Program-made: the position numbers and the translations under genes | Part shown: piece after piece, positions 34,183-47,496 of the stretch | Position numbering within the stretch: position 1 is the stretch's first letter | How the letters are laid out: every line of letters begins with the position of its first letter | Notes under the pieces: generated by a model | Told to the model about the DNA's origin: nothing | Seen by the model: the letters and a program-made list of their open reading frames with translations, nothing else | Database searches by the model: none | Origin: Cinnamomum chago | Taxonomy: Eukaryota; Streptophyta; Magnoliopsida; Laurales; Lauraceae | Reading direction: 5' to 3' | Assembly (NCBI GenBank): GCA_038049695.1 | Contig: CP142452.1 | Coordinates: forward strand, 107,331,001-107,395,000 | Length of the DNA: 64,000 nt

Positions 34183-35950
34183 TGAAAGTCCACGAGGATC
34201 CTAACCCTAGAGGGGGGGTGAATAGGGTGAGCTACAAGTATGACCAATTTCGACCAATTTTAATTTCTTAAACTAAACTAGTCACATGTGATGATTAAAC
34301 AAACAAGATGCGGAAGCTAATACAAAATCAATCACCACATAGCATGCACCACAACACCAATATTTATAGTGGTTCGGCCAACGTGCCTACATCCACTACC
34401 GGCTTGTGTCTCCAACACCCCACCGGATTCCACTAATTATGCTTTTTACTAGGCTAAGCAATAACCCTTACAAAGTTGTTTTTCTAGGCTAAACAACAAC
34501 CTCTCAATGTGCTTTTATAGGCTTAGCAATAACCTTACAATATGCTTTTATTAGGCTAAGCAATAACCTTACAATATGCTTTTCTTAGGCTAAGCAATAA
34601 CCTTACAAGTTGCTTTTCAAAGGCTAAGCAATAACCTTTACAAATGAGGATTTCTCAAAGAAGGTGTCTTTACAAAAGATCACTCTAAGAGATTACAATT
34701 TAAGCACAATGGAATTTGCCTCTTAAATAGGCTAATAGGAAAATGAAATTCCAATTACAAACATACACTAAAATAAACTAAAGTGTGTGCACAAAGTGTA
34801 TGTATGAGTTTCTTCAATCAATTTTAACAATGAAGCTTTTAAATGAATGCATGATGCATTTTAAAATCAAGGTTTATAAAATGATGATTGAAGAGAAAAC
34901 TAATCACATGAAAGATTCACACAACTTGAAGAAATGATCTAAAACATGTTGTATGAATATAAAAGTCTAAGAACACATGTGATTTAGGTGAGAGTGATTG
35001 CAAACCATTCTAATATACCAAAGAAGATAATGAGTTTGCAAAACACCTCTTGAAATCATGCACAAGTGAAAAGCAAAGATTTAAACATGCATGGATTTCA
35101 TTTTAATGAAAATCAAAATACAAGTAAAGTGTACCTTTTTAAGAACTCATGTATTTGATTTCCAAATGGCCCTCTAGCCTTTCCAACTTCTTCCCCTTTC
35201 CTTGGCTCCAAAATGGTCTCAAAAGTTCATGTATCAAGCCTTCAAAAAGGTTGGAAATGAATGGACTTTATAGCCAAAAAGTAGCCAACGGCTAGTTCTC
35301 GGTCGACCGGCAAAGAGGTCTCGGTCGACCGAGAAAGCACAACGGATAGATTTCTGACCGTTGGGGCTACAGAATAGGATTCTGCAGAAATGACCTGCAG
35401 TAGTCTCGGTCGACCGAGACCTGTGTCTCGGTCGACCGGCGACACTGCCGGAAAACCCCAAAAAATTCCAACTTTAGCATTTTGAAGATTTTCTTTGTGG
35501 AATTTTGTGGGTCACTAAACCAAGCTAGAAAACAAGTTTTAAGATATTCTAAGATGATTAAAACACATGGAAAACACAAAGCCTAAAATGATTTGAAACT
35601 TTGAACCAAAGGCTAGCTTGATTTGAAAAACTCCTTTTTCCAAAAACAATGCATACAAAAGTGATTCTTAAAGAGATGAATGTATGCAAAGCTCAAACCT
35701 AAATACCTAACATGATTTTCCAAATGTAGTGCACAAGGAAATAGGTTTTCAAAAAGAGTTTGGGTTTCAAAACCAATGCATCCAACTTTAAAACCAAAAC
35801 ATGCATAAGGCAAAGACTTTTCCAAATCTTAAAAGCTATGCATGTATAAAACTAGATTTCAAGGTTTTCTAAAACAATGCTAGTGTGTGAATCCAAATGA
35901 TGCTAAAGTGCAAATGCATCCATCAAATTGCAAAAACAAAAGACCTAACA
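34183..35950 (-). mobile_element. LTR-A shared by A3 and A4
   Basis: 1768 bp, non-recombinant A type. TATA at 35273-35266. Confidence 0.95.
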
Positions 35951-36540
35951 ATCTCCCCCTTTGCAATTTGATGGCAACTTACTCATCATAGAAATTACAC
36001 ACTAAGTCTTCAGCTCCCCCTAAGCTAGACAAGTCTTGAAATCTTCTTGGATGCTCCTTCTCTTAGCTTGGGCTCTTGGGCTCTTTTCTTCAATCTTCTT
36101 GATGCTTGGAGCTTGATCATTCTTCAAGCTTTCTCTTCTCATCTTCCTCTCTTTAGCCAAGCATCTTCTATAGCTCCAAGCTTTCTTTCTTCTATTTGCT
36201 CTCCCCCTTTGACCATGCCTCTTTCTTCCTTTGGCAAGGTATGTATTCTCTCCCCTTGTAGAAGATCATACACAACACTCCCCTTTGGAAGCTTGGACTT
36301 TCTCTTCACCCTTTTGAGAACATGCATAATTTCTCCCCCTTTGCCATTAAATTGCAAAGGTACCTACACACATGAAACAAGGAAAATACCTTTAGTAGCA
36401 CCTGTTAACAAATGAAATCGAAAAAGAAATACATAACAGGCTATCATGTGAGGTAGTAGTCTCTAAGGGCTCAAAGGCATTCCAATGGTCAATTTGATCA
36501 CAACTAATACTTCCTATGAAGGTTTACACTCCCCCTCAAT

Positions 36541-38304
36541 CCATTCTCTTCTTTTGTCAAACTTTTGACAAAGATTTAACTATTAAGTGCAAGAAGAAGA
36601 TGGTTTAACCAAGTGAGGGTCAACTTCAAGGAAAGGATTAGATTCATATAATTATAAAGCTCATATGATCAAATTACCAAAAGAGAGCAAGGTCTAATGG
36701 GAAAAGCAATCATGGATACCAATTGAAATAAACATATCAATTGAGATTAAAGGATGTGACTATAAACTCAATCACTCTAAAATGGATTAAAAAGTATAAC
36801 TATTATGAGAAATCCAAATTAGAGCTATCCATGATATGGGGTTTACTCAAACATAGCATCAATCAATATAACTATGAAAATCATATGCTATGAAAGTTTT
36901 GAAAATCATTTCATTCAATCAAAAAATATGACTTATTAATGTGCAAATTGAGTGAAATGAAATTCAAACATGAAGCCAACCTCAATTAATAACCAACCAA
37001 TATTATGAACACATAAACATGGTGGTCATGAGATATACCTATAAGAGCAAGTGAGGAGGCAATCATGAACATCATGATGTTAATGGTGTGTGACATGGAA
37101 CAATTATATAACTATCAAGCTCAATCCAATGTACACATGGTCTATCACATACACAAGATAAGATATCAATTGGATATTAAATCAATGGAAAGTTCAAACC
37201 AATTGAATATGATAACATGATTAAAAGCAAGGATGTGACAAACACAAGATTCCATCAAGCATCATAAATGCATATTCATCACTTTTAAAGATATGACTAT
37301 TGAGCATAGTGATGAACAAGGTAAATTGCAATGCAAAAGGATATTACTTTTTAAAACATGCAATTTTCAAAGTGTCCAAATCATATGAATTCAACTACTA
37401 AGATATCCATCAACCAACATAAATGCAAGGAATGGATTTCAAAGAGATTCATATGATTAAGAACACTACTTATGAAGTTGAAACATGTATAAGGATGACA
37501 TCAAGAAAATCTACATGAATCAACATCATAACCATCCATAAAGATATGACTATAAGGCATAGAGGATGGATTTGGGTTCTAGTATGGTTTCTATAAATAA
37601 AACTAAGATCACAACCATACATGGAACCAAAAGTCATTTGCATATAAAAAGAAAGTAAATAAACAAGCAAGGATGCAAACAACATACATTTCCATTTCTA
37701 AGATAATAAAACCAAAAGAAAAAGGAAATGAGTACATGGAACATGCTTAGAAGATTATAACTAATGATGTTATGGAGCATTTCCATCCAAACAATCTTCA
37801 AATCATTTTAACAAACAAAATCCAACAATGAGCATAAAGAGAATGATTTTGAAGATCAATTTTCAACATTGTATTTGAAAAGATATAACTTAATTGAAAT
37901 ACATACAAGTTGATTTTTCAAAACAATGATTTCCATATAAAAATATAACTTAGAAGTCTATGGAAAAACTTGAATTGAGTCAAATCATTTGTTCAAATAG
38001 TCTTACAAATGATTCAACAACAATTGATCATGAATAAATTAGCTATGAAAGCTTTTAAAGACACAATCAATTAATCATGTAGAAATGCAATGCAAAACAT
38101 ATGAGTGCAACAAGCAAATCAAACATGATGAAATTATAATCAAAAGATTTTGAAAACCATGAAGTGTAACTTAAAATGGTGCAAGAAAACAAAATCAAAT
38201 GATCATAAAGAAGCAATGCATTTTAATAAATGTAACTAAAAGAAACAAAATGCAAAGCAATCATGACCAACAAAAGGTTTAACTTATAAAGCATAGGTTG
38301 GTCA
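36541..38304 (-). other. Hairpin train, unit A4
   Basis: Copy of 9162-10925 at offset 27379. Confidence 0.72.
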
Positions 38305-38319
38305 ATGAGGTCCAAGGCC

Positions 38320-39846
38320 TTAAGGTTTGTCTAAGTATAAAACTTTGGGAATCCACCTAAGGTCTTGTGAGGGTTGAACTTTGAGGTCTAGTTTGGATTT
38401 CTCACCAACTATAGGAGATTTGACTTGATAAATCTTCAATTTAAACTTATCACCATGATATTTAGATTTTACTAAATTTGGCTTAGAATGGTGATTAGTC
38501 TTTTGATGTTGGTGAATTTGTTTCTTAGGGGATTGCTTCACTTTTCTTTTCTTCTTATTTTCTCCCTTTACTTGACTTTTGAATTTTAAATTTAACTTAG
38601 CAACTTTATTCAAAAGTTCTTTCATAGGTTGATATAAGGGAGGTAGGTTGAGAAGCTTTTTGTTAATAGATTCTTTGATTTTTGGTTTAACTTGTTTAAG
38701 CCTTTTAGAATCTATCTTGGGAGACTCCTTGTTACTTGGTTTAACTTGTTTAAGCTTTATGGAGTCTTCCTTGGTTTTTAGTGTCTTACCCTTCAAGTTT
38801 GATTTTACTTTCTTTGGTTCAAAGATGGGATTAGACACATTGCTTCTTCTTAGTTTGCACTCAAACCTAAAGTGTCCTTCAATGCCACAATAATTACATT
38901 TAGACATGGGCAAAGAAGTGTGAGTGCTAGAGAATGAGGACTCACCTTTCACAAAAGTGTTGGTGAATTTAGGGTCATAAGATATATTCCTATTAAATCC
39001 AATACCCGTCCTATCTCCATGATGTTTACCCAATTTAAATAATTTTTCAAGTCTATCTTCACTTTGGGTAAACTTGCACTCATACTTTTGTTTATAGGTT
39101 TCAAGTTGAGTGACTTTGGTTATAAGGATTGAATTTTCATTTTTAACTTTTGAAAGTTCATTTTCAAGTTCCTTATATTTGATTAGCTCTTCATTGGCAA
39201 GTTGTAATTTATGTTTAAGGTCATTAACAACATTAGTTCCAAGCTCTTGAGTTTTTAACTTACTTTTGATCAACTTGGCTTCTAAGTTGTTAAAGTCTTT
39301 ATCTTGTCTTTTAATTGTATCTCTTAGGTTTAAATTTTCATTTTTAAGCTCATCATAATTTATCTTAATCTCATTTAATTCATCTTGAGCATTAGATAAA
39401 TTTTCCTTAGAGATAGTCAATTTAGATTCAAGATTGTTAAAGTCTTTATCTTGCCTTTGTAATTGATCTCTTAGTTTTAGATTTTCCTTATTGACATTTT
39501 CATAATCCATCTTTAATTCTTTTAGTTCATCTTGAATGTTAGATAGATTATTTAAAGAGATCATGAACTTAGATTCTACACAATTTATAAATTCATCTTT
39601 TTCTCTAAGTTCATTTTTAGAAGAGTCTAATTCTTGGTTTAGCCTTATAGAATCTTCTTTTAATCTTTTATTTTTCTTGGAAACCTCTAAGGACCATGTG
39701 TACAATTCCTCATAGGCTTCAAGTTCATCATATTCTTCTTCTTTTAATTCAAGTTGAGATTCTTTAATTTCAATGTTTGAATCTCCATAAGATGGAAGAA
39801 TGAGGGGTCTAGAAGAATCTACAAAGTCTAGCATAGTGGAGTCCAT
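38320..39846 (-). CDS. gag-like protein, intact copy A4
   Basis: 508 codons from ATG 39846, protein-identical to A1 and A3 by eye. Confidence 0.85.
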   Translation of the reverse strand: MDSTMLDFVDSSRPLILPSYGDSNIEIKESQLELKEEEYDELEAYEELYTWSLEVSKKNKRLKEDSIRLNQELDSSKNELREKDEFINCVESKFMISLNNLSNIQDELKELKMDYENVNKENLKLRDQLQRQDKDFNNLESKLTISKENLSNAQDELNEIKINYDELKNENLNLRDTIKRQDKDFNNLEAKLIKSKLKTQELGTNVVNDLKHKLQLANEELIKYKELENELSKVKNENSILITKVTQLETYKQKYECKFTQSEDRLEKLFKLGKHHGDRTGIGFNRNISYDPKFTNTFVKGESSFSSTHTSLPMSKCNYCGIEGHFRFECKLRRSNVSNPIFEPKKVKSNLKGKTLKTKEDSIKLKQVKPSNKESPKIDSKRLKQVKPKIKESINKKLLNLPPLYQPMKELLNKVAKLNLKFKSQVKGENKKKRKVKQSPKKQIHQHQKTNHHSKPNLVKSKYHGDKFKLKIYQVKSPIVGEKSKLDLKVQPSQDLRWIPKVLYLDKP

Positions 39847-39946
39847 TTCAATGATTTTCAAATAAGCACAACTCTAGGGTTTTTACTCTAGGTTTTTACA
39901 CCTAATCAAGAGTTCCAAACACTTGATCCTAAGGGATAGAGCACTT

Positions 39947-39959
39947 GGCTCTGATACCA
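39947..39959 (-). other. Primer-binding site, unit A4
   Basis: Sense TGGTATCAGAGCC. The LTR begins at 39962. Confidence 0.95.
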
Positions 39960-39961
39960 AT

Positions 39962-41729
39962 TGAAAGTCCACGAGGATCCTAACCCTAGAGGGGGGGTGA
40001 ATAGGGTGAGCTACAAGTATGACCAATTTCGACCAATTTTAATTTCTTAAACTAAACTAGTCACATGTGATGATTAAACAAACAAGATGCGGAAGCTAAT
40101 ACAAAATCAATCACCACATAGCATGCACCACAACACCAATATTTATAGTGGTTCGGCCAACGTGCCTACATCCACTACCGGCTTGTGTCTCCAACACCCC
40201 ACCGGATTCCACTAATTATGCTTTTTACTAGGCTAAGCAATAACCCTTACAAAGTTGTTTTTCTAGGCTAAACAACAACCTCTCAATGTGCTTTTATAGG
40301 CTTAGCAATAACCTTACAATATGCTTTTATTAGGCTAAGCAATAACCTTACAATATGCTTTTCTTAGGCTAAGCAATAACCTTACAAGTTGCTTTTCAAA
40401 GGCTAAGCAATAACCTTTACAAATGAGGATTTCTCAAAGAAGGTGTCTTTACAAAAGATCACTCTAAGAGATTACAATTTAAGCACAATGGAATTTGCCT
40501 CTTAAATAGGCTAATAGGAAAATGAAATTCCAATTACAAACATACACTAAAATAAACTAAAGTGTGTGCACAAAGTGTATGTATGAGTTTCTTCAATCAA
40601 TTTTAACAATGAAGCTTTTAAATGAATGCATGATGCATTTTAAAATCAAGGTTTATAAAATGATGATTGAAGAGAAAACTAATCACATGAAAGATTCACA
40701 CAACTTGAAGAAATGATCTAAAACATGTTGTATGAATATAAAAGTCTAAGAACACATGTGATTTAGGTGAGAGTGATTGCAAACCATTCTAATATACCAA
40801 AGAAGATAATGAGTTTGCAAAACACCTCTTGAAATCATGCACAAGTGAAAAGCAAAGATTTAAACATGCATGGATTTCATTTTAATGAAAATCAAAATAC
40901 AAGTAAAGTGTACCTTTTTAAGAACTCATGTATTTGATTTCCAAATGGCCCTCTAGCCTTTCCAACTTCTTCCCCTTTCCTTGGCTCCAAAATGGTCTCA
41001 AAAGTTCATGTATCAAGCCTTCAAAAAGGTTGGAAATGAATGGACTTTATAGCCAAAAAGTAGCCAACGGCTAGTTCTCGGTCGACCGGCAAAGAGGTCT
41101 CGGTCGACCGAGAAAGCACAACGGATAGATTTCTGACCGTTGGGGCTACAGAATAGGATTCTGCAGAAATGACCTGCAGTAGTCTCGGTCGACCGAGACC
41201 TGTGTCTCGGTCGACCGGCGACACTGCCGGAAAACCCCAAAAAATTCCAACTTTAGCATTTTGAAGATTTTCTTTGTGGAATTTTGTGGGTCACTAAACC
41301 AAGCTAGAAAACAAGTTTTAAGATATTCTAAGATGATTAAAACACATGGAAAACACAAAGCCTAAAATGATTTGAAACTTTGAACCAAAGGCTAGCTTGA
41401 TTTGAAAAACTCCTTTTTCCAAAAACAATGCATACAAAAGTGATTCTTAAAGAGATGAATGTATGCAAAGCTCAAACCTAAATACCTAACATGATTTTCC
41501 AAATGTAGTGCACAAGGAAATAGGTTTTCAAAAAGAGTTTGGGTTTCAAAACCAATGCATCCAACTTTAAAACCAAAACATGCATAAGGCAAAGACTTTT
41601 CCAAATCTTAAAAGCTATGCATGTATAAAACTAGATTTCAAGGTTTTCTAAAACAATGCTAGTGTGTGAATCCAAATGATGCTAAAGTGCAAATGCATCC
41701 ATCAAATTGCAAAAACAAAAGACCTAACA
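39962..41729 (-). mobile_element. LTR-A, right end of the A2-A4 block
   Basis: 1768 bp ending GACCTAACA, immediately followed by the ACCCT duplication and LTR-B interior. TATA at 41052-41045. Confidence 0.95.
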
Positions 41730-43368
41730 ACCCTTACAAAGTTGTTTTTCTAGGCTAAACAACAACCTCTCAATGTGCTTTTAGAGGCTAAGCAATAACC
41801 TTTACAATGTTGCTTTTCAAAGGCTAAACAACAACCTTACAATGTGCTTTTCAAGGCTAAGCAATAACCTTTACAAATCAAGATTTCTCAAAGAAAGTGT
41901 CTTCACAAAAGAACACTCCAAGAGATACAATTTAAGCTCAATTTAATTTGCCTCTAAATAGGCGGATATGAAAATTAAAACTAACTCACACAAACACTCA
42001 AAGAAATGCAAAGATGTATGCTTATGAAGTGTAAGTGTGAAAACTTCAATCAAGTTTAAAAGTAAGCTCAATCAATTTGTGCTTAATGCACTTTGAAAGT
42101 TTAAGGCACAAAAAGATATGATTGAAGTTCTATGCAAATCACTTGAACAATTACACACTTGTGAATGATATGAAAATCTAAAGATCACAAGTTGTATGAA
42201 AGTGTTTAAGCCTAATCAAGTGATGCATGTGCAATGTTGTTTTCAAAAACTAATTTGACTAAAGATTAAATGAATGAAAACAACAAGGGAAGTTTCAACC
42301 AAGTGAAGTAATCATGCAATAAAGGAAATCAAAGATTTATGGCTAAGCATGATTAAGAAAGTTTAAAACAAAACTTGGGTTGAAATCAAAGTGATGAATC
42401 CAATCTTGAATATCAAAGATGGAGGGAAGAAAGGATTCAACACATCATTGTTATCATGCTTGAAATCATTTTCTAAAGTTTCAAATAAAGCACATAACAA
42501 ATGATTAATTAAAAGTAAAACTTACTTGGAGATTTAACTTAGTTGATCCAAGCTTAAGCTTCACTTAATGACCCCTTGATGTCTCTTAGATCATCCCCTT
42601 TGTCTTGTCTCAAAGCTCCTCAAAGAAGGCTTAAAAATCTCCAACCAAAGACAAAGGAAAGAACTCATTTATATCCCCAAAACAGCCCAACGGCTAGTTT
42701 ACCCGGTCAACCGGCCATAACAGGCAGGTTAACCGGCCAAGCACAACGGTCATAAAAAGAGCCGTTGTGTTTTGGGTCATCCTGCACTGTGGCCGGTTAA
42801 CCGGGCTAACATGGCCGGTTAACCGGCTACACTGCGGGTTGACCACCCCGGTTAACCCCATGGTTAACCCCGCAGCACCAAAATTCCCAAAAAATGCATT
42901 TTTCACAGTTTTGCTTGGGGGAACTTTTTGGCCACTAAATCAAGCTTGGAAAACATGTTTTAAAGATTCTAAAGGTTTTTAAAACATGACATAAAAAGCC
43001 TAAAAAGTTTCAAAACTTTTAAAACAAAGGCTTGCTTGATTTCTTGAAAACTCTTTTCAAATGAAATTGCATACACAAATGATTCTTTTTGTGATGAATG
43101 TATGCAAAACTCAAACCTAAATTCACAAGATGATTTTCCAAATATAATGCACAAGGAATTAGGTTTTCAAAAGAGTTTTGGGTTCTAAAACCAATGCATC
43201 CAAGTTTAAAACCAAACCATGCATAAAACAAAAGCTTTCCCAAATCTTAAAAGCTATGCATGTATAAAACTAGATTTCAAGATATTTTAAATCAATGCAT
43301 GTGTGTGAATTCAAAAGATGCCAATATGCAAATGCATCCATCAAATTGCAAATACAAAATCTCTAACA
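41730..43368 (-). mobile_element. LTR-B, right part, border copy 2 of the A-in-B insertion
   Basis: 1639 bp, starting ACCCTTACAAAG exactly as 16574-18212. It completes the LTR begun at 22341. TATA at 42674-42667. Confidence 0.93.
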
Positions 43369-44056
43369 ATCTCCCCCTTTGCAATTTGATGGCAACTTAC
43401 TCATCATTGAAATTACACACTTAGTCTTCAGCTCCCCTTAAGCTGGACAAGTCTAGAAATCTTCTTGGATGCTCCTTCTCTTAGCCTGGGCTCTTTGGCT
43501 CTTTTCTTCAATCTTCTTGATGCTTGGAGCTTGATCATTCTTCAAGCTTTCTCTTCTCATCTTCCTCTTTATGGCCAAGCATCTTCTTTAGCTCCAAGCT
43601 TTCCTTCTTCTATTTGCTCTCCCCCTTTGTCCATGCCTCTCTCTTCCTTTGGCAAGATATGCATTCACTCCCTTTGTAGAAGATCATACACAACTCTCCT
43701 TAGGAAGCTTGGACATTCTCTTCACCCTTCTTGAGAACTTGAATTCTTTCTCCCCCTTTGATGGATAGGAGATCTTCGAGTACTTGAACTCTCGAACTCT
43801 CTCCCCCTTTGAAGAGTAGGAGATCTTTGAGTCACACTTGAACTCTCTCTCCCCCTTTGACATTAAATTGCAAAGGTACCTACACACATGAGACAAGAAA
43901 AATACCTTTAGTAGCACCTGTTAACAAATGAAATCGAAAATGAAATTCATAACAGGCTATCATGTATGTAAGTTAACTCTAAGGGCTCAAAGGCAATCCA
44001 AGGGTGAATTTGATCAAAACTAATACTTCCTATGAAGGTTTACACTCCCCCTCAAT

Positions 44057-45832
44057 CCATTCTCTTCTTTTGTCAAACTTTTGACAAGATATAACTATTA
44101 GATTCAAGAAGTAGATGGTTTAACCAAGTGAGGGTCAACTTCAAGGAAAGGATTAGATTCATATAACTATAAGGCTCGTATGATCAAATTACCAAAAGAG
44201 AGCAAGGTCTAAAGGGAAAAACGATCATGGATACCAATTGAAATAAACATATCAATTGAGATTAAAGGATGTGACTATAAACTCAATCACTCTAAAATGG
44301 ATTTAAGAGAATATAACTAATAGGATAAAATCCAAGTTAGAGCTATCCATGATGCAATGGGGTTTTACTAAAACATAGCATCAATCAATATAACTTATGA
44401 AAATCATATGCTATGTAAGTTTTGAACTCATTTCATTCAATCAATAAATATGACTATTAAAGTTCAAGATGAGTGAAATGAAATTCAAACATGAAGCCAA
44501 CCTCAAATAATAACCAACCAATATTATTAACACATAAACATGGTGGTCATGAGATATACCTATAGGAGCAAAGGAGGTGGCAACATGAGCATTATGATGC
44601 TAATGGTGTGTGACATGGAACAATCATATTACTATCAAGCTCAATCCATTGTACACAAGGTCTATCACATACACAAGAAATCAAATCAATCAAAAATTAT
44701 ACCAATAGAAACCAATTGAATTTGATAACATGATAAAGAGCAAGAATGCGGCAAACTCCATCAAGCATCATAAATGTATATTCATCACTTTAAAAATATA
44801 ACTATTGAGCATAGTGATGAACATGGTAAATTGCAATGCAAAAGAATATTACTTGGTAATGCATGCAATTTCCAAAGTGTCAAAATCATATGAATTCAAC
44901 ATCTAAGATATCCATCAAACATATAGAAATACAATGAATGGATTTCAAAGATATTCATATGATCAAGAACACTACTATGAGGTTGAAACATGTATAAGGA
45001 TGATATCAAGAGAGTCTACATGAATCAACATCATAACCATCCAAAAAGAAATGACTAGAAAGCATAGAGGATGGATTTGGGTTCTAGTATGGTTTCTACA
45101 AGTGTAACTAAGGTCACAACCATACATGGAACCAAATGTCATTTGCATATTAAAAGAATAACTAAATGAGCATAGATGCAAACAACATTCATTTCCATTT
45201 CTAAGATAATGAAACCAAAAGAAAAGGAAATGATAACATGGAACATGCTTAGAAGATTATAACTAATGATGTTAAAAAACATTTCCATTCAACCAATCTT
45301 CAAATCATTTTGATAAACAAAATCCAACAATGAGCATAAAAGAATGATTTTGAAGATCAATTTTCAACATGTATATTAAAAGATATAACTTAATTGAAAC
45401 ACATACAAGTTGAATTTTCAAAACAATGATTTTCCATATAAAAATATAACTTAGAAATCCATGGAAAAACTTGAATTGAATCAAATCATTTGATTTACAA
45501 AAAGGATCTAACTAAGACATCCATCAAATGATTTAACAACAATTGATCATGAAAAATCTAGCTATAAAGCTTTTGAAATCACAATCAATTGCTCATGTAG
45601 AAATGCAATGCAAAACATAAAACTAAATGAGTGCAAAAAGCAAATCAAACATGATGAAATTATAATCAAGAGATTTTGAAAACCATGACATGTAACTTAG
45701 AATGGTGTATGAAAACAAAATCAATTGATCATAAAGAAGCAATGCATTTTAAGAAATGTAACTAAGAAGGAACAAAATGCAAATGCAACATGACCAACAA
45801 AGTGATTTAACTATTAAAGAATAGGTTGGTCA
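44057..45832 (-). other. Hairpin train, unit B3
   Basis: Copy of 3363-5138 at offset 40694. Confidence 0.74.
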
Positions 45833-45847
45833 AGAGGGGTCAAGGCC

Positions 45848-47395
45848 TTAAGGTTTGTCTAGGTAAATAACTTTAGGAATCCACCTAAGGTCTTGAGAGG
45901 GTTGAACTTTGAGGTCTTGTTTTGGAGTCCCACCAACTATAGGAGATTTGACTTGATAAATTTTCAATTTAAACTTATCACCATGATATTTAGATTTGAC
46001 TAAATTTAGCTTAGATTGGTGATTAGTCTTTTGAGGTTGGTGAGTTTTCTTCTTAGGGGATTGATTCATTTTTCTTTTCTTCTTATTTTCTCCCTTTCTT
46101 TGACTTTTGAAATTTAGATTTAACTTTGTAATTTTCTTCAAAAGTTCTTTCATGTTTTGACTTAAGGGAGGTAGGTTGAGAAGCTTTTTGTTCATAGATT
46201 CTTTTAAGCTTGGTTTGACTTGTTTAACCTTTTTAGAATCTATCTTAGGAGACTCCATTTTAAATGATTTAACTTGTTTAGTCTTTTTGGAGTCTTCTTT
46301 GATTTTTAGTGTCTTACCCTTCATTGATTTTGATTCTATCTTCTTGAGTTCAAAGATGGGTTTAGACACATGGCTTCTCTTTCTTAGTTTGCACTCAAAC
46401 CTAAAATGTCCTTCATTGCCACAATAATCACATTTTGTTTTAGGCAAGGGACAAAGAGTGCTAGAGAAAGAGGACTCACCTTTCACAAAAGTGTTGGTGA
46501 ATTTAGGGTCATAAGACATATTCCTATTAAATCCAATACCCGTCCTATCTCCATGAGATTTACCCAATTTGAATAATTTTTCAAGTTTCTCTTCACTTTG
46601 GGTAAACTTGCACTCATACTTTTGTTTATAGCTTTCAAGTTGAGTGACTTTGGTTATAAGGATTGAATTTTCATTTCTAACTTTTGAAAGTTCATTTTCA
46701 ATTTCCTTATATTTGAATAGCTCTTCATTGGCAAGTTTTAATTCAAGCTTTAGTTCATCAATAACATTAGATCCAAGCTCTTGAGTTTTTAACTTACTTT
46801 TGATCATCTTGGCTTCTAAATTGTTAAAGTCTTTATCTTGTCTTTTAATTGTATCTCTTAGGTTCAAATTTTCATTTTTAAGCTCATCACAATTTATCTT
46901 AATCTCATTTAATTCATCTTGAGCATTAGATTAATTTTCCTTAGAGATAGTCAATTTAGATTCAAGATTGTTAAAGTCTTTATCTTGCCTTTTTATTTGA
47001 TCTCTTAGAATTAAATTTTCCTTATTGACATTATCATAATCCATCTTTAATTCTCTTAGTTCATCTTGAATGTTAGATAGATTATTTAAAGAGATCATGA
47101 ACTTAGATTCTACACAATTTATAAATTCATCTTTTTCTCTAAGTTCATTTTTAGAAGAGTCTAATTCTTGGTTTAGCCTTATAGAATCTTCTTTTAATCT
47201 TTTATTTTTCTTGGAAACCTCTAAGGACCATGTGTACAACTCCTCATAGGCTTCAAGTTCATCATATTCTTCTTCTTTTAATTCAAGTTGAGATTCTTTA
47301 ATTTCAATTTTTGAATCTCCATAAGATGGAAGAATGAGGGGTCTAGAAGAATCTACAAGGTCTAGCATAGTGGAGTCCATTCTAATGATTTTCAT
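45848..47395 (-). pseudogene. gag, C-terminal half, broken copy B3
   Basis: ATG at 47395 and the shared TAA at 46933-46931. The remainder is open to 45848 with an intact CCHC knuckle. Confidence 0.85.
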
Positions 47396-47481
47396 ATAAG
47401 GACAACTCTAGGGTTTTAACTCTAGGTTTTTACACCTAATCAAGAGTTCCAAACACTTGATCCTAAGGGATTAGAGCACTT

Positions 47482-47494
47482 GGCTCTGATACCA
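47482..47494 (-). other. Primer-binding site, unit B3
   Basis: Sense TGGTATCAGAGCC. The LTR begins at 47497. Confidence 0.95.
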
Positions 47495-47496
47495 AT

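Larger units (their letters stand above)
35951..39961 (-). mobile_element. Internal region A4
   Basis: 4011 bp, co-linear with A1 and with open gag. It is the last A unit before the right-hand A|B border. Confidence 0.93.
43369..47496 (-). mobile_element. Internal region B3
   Basis: 4128 bp, co-linear with B1. It shares G at 44178 with B2. Confidence 0.92.
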
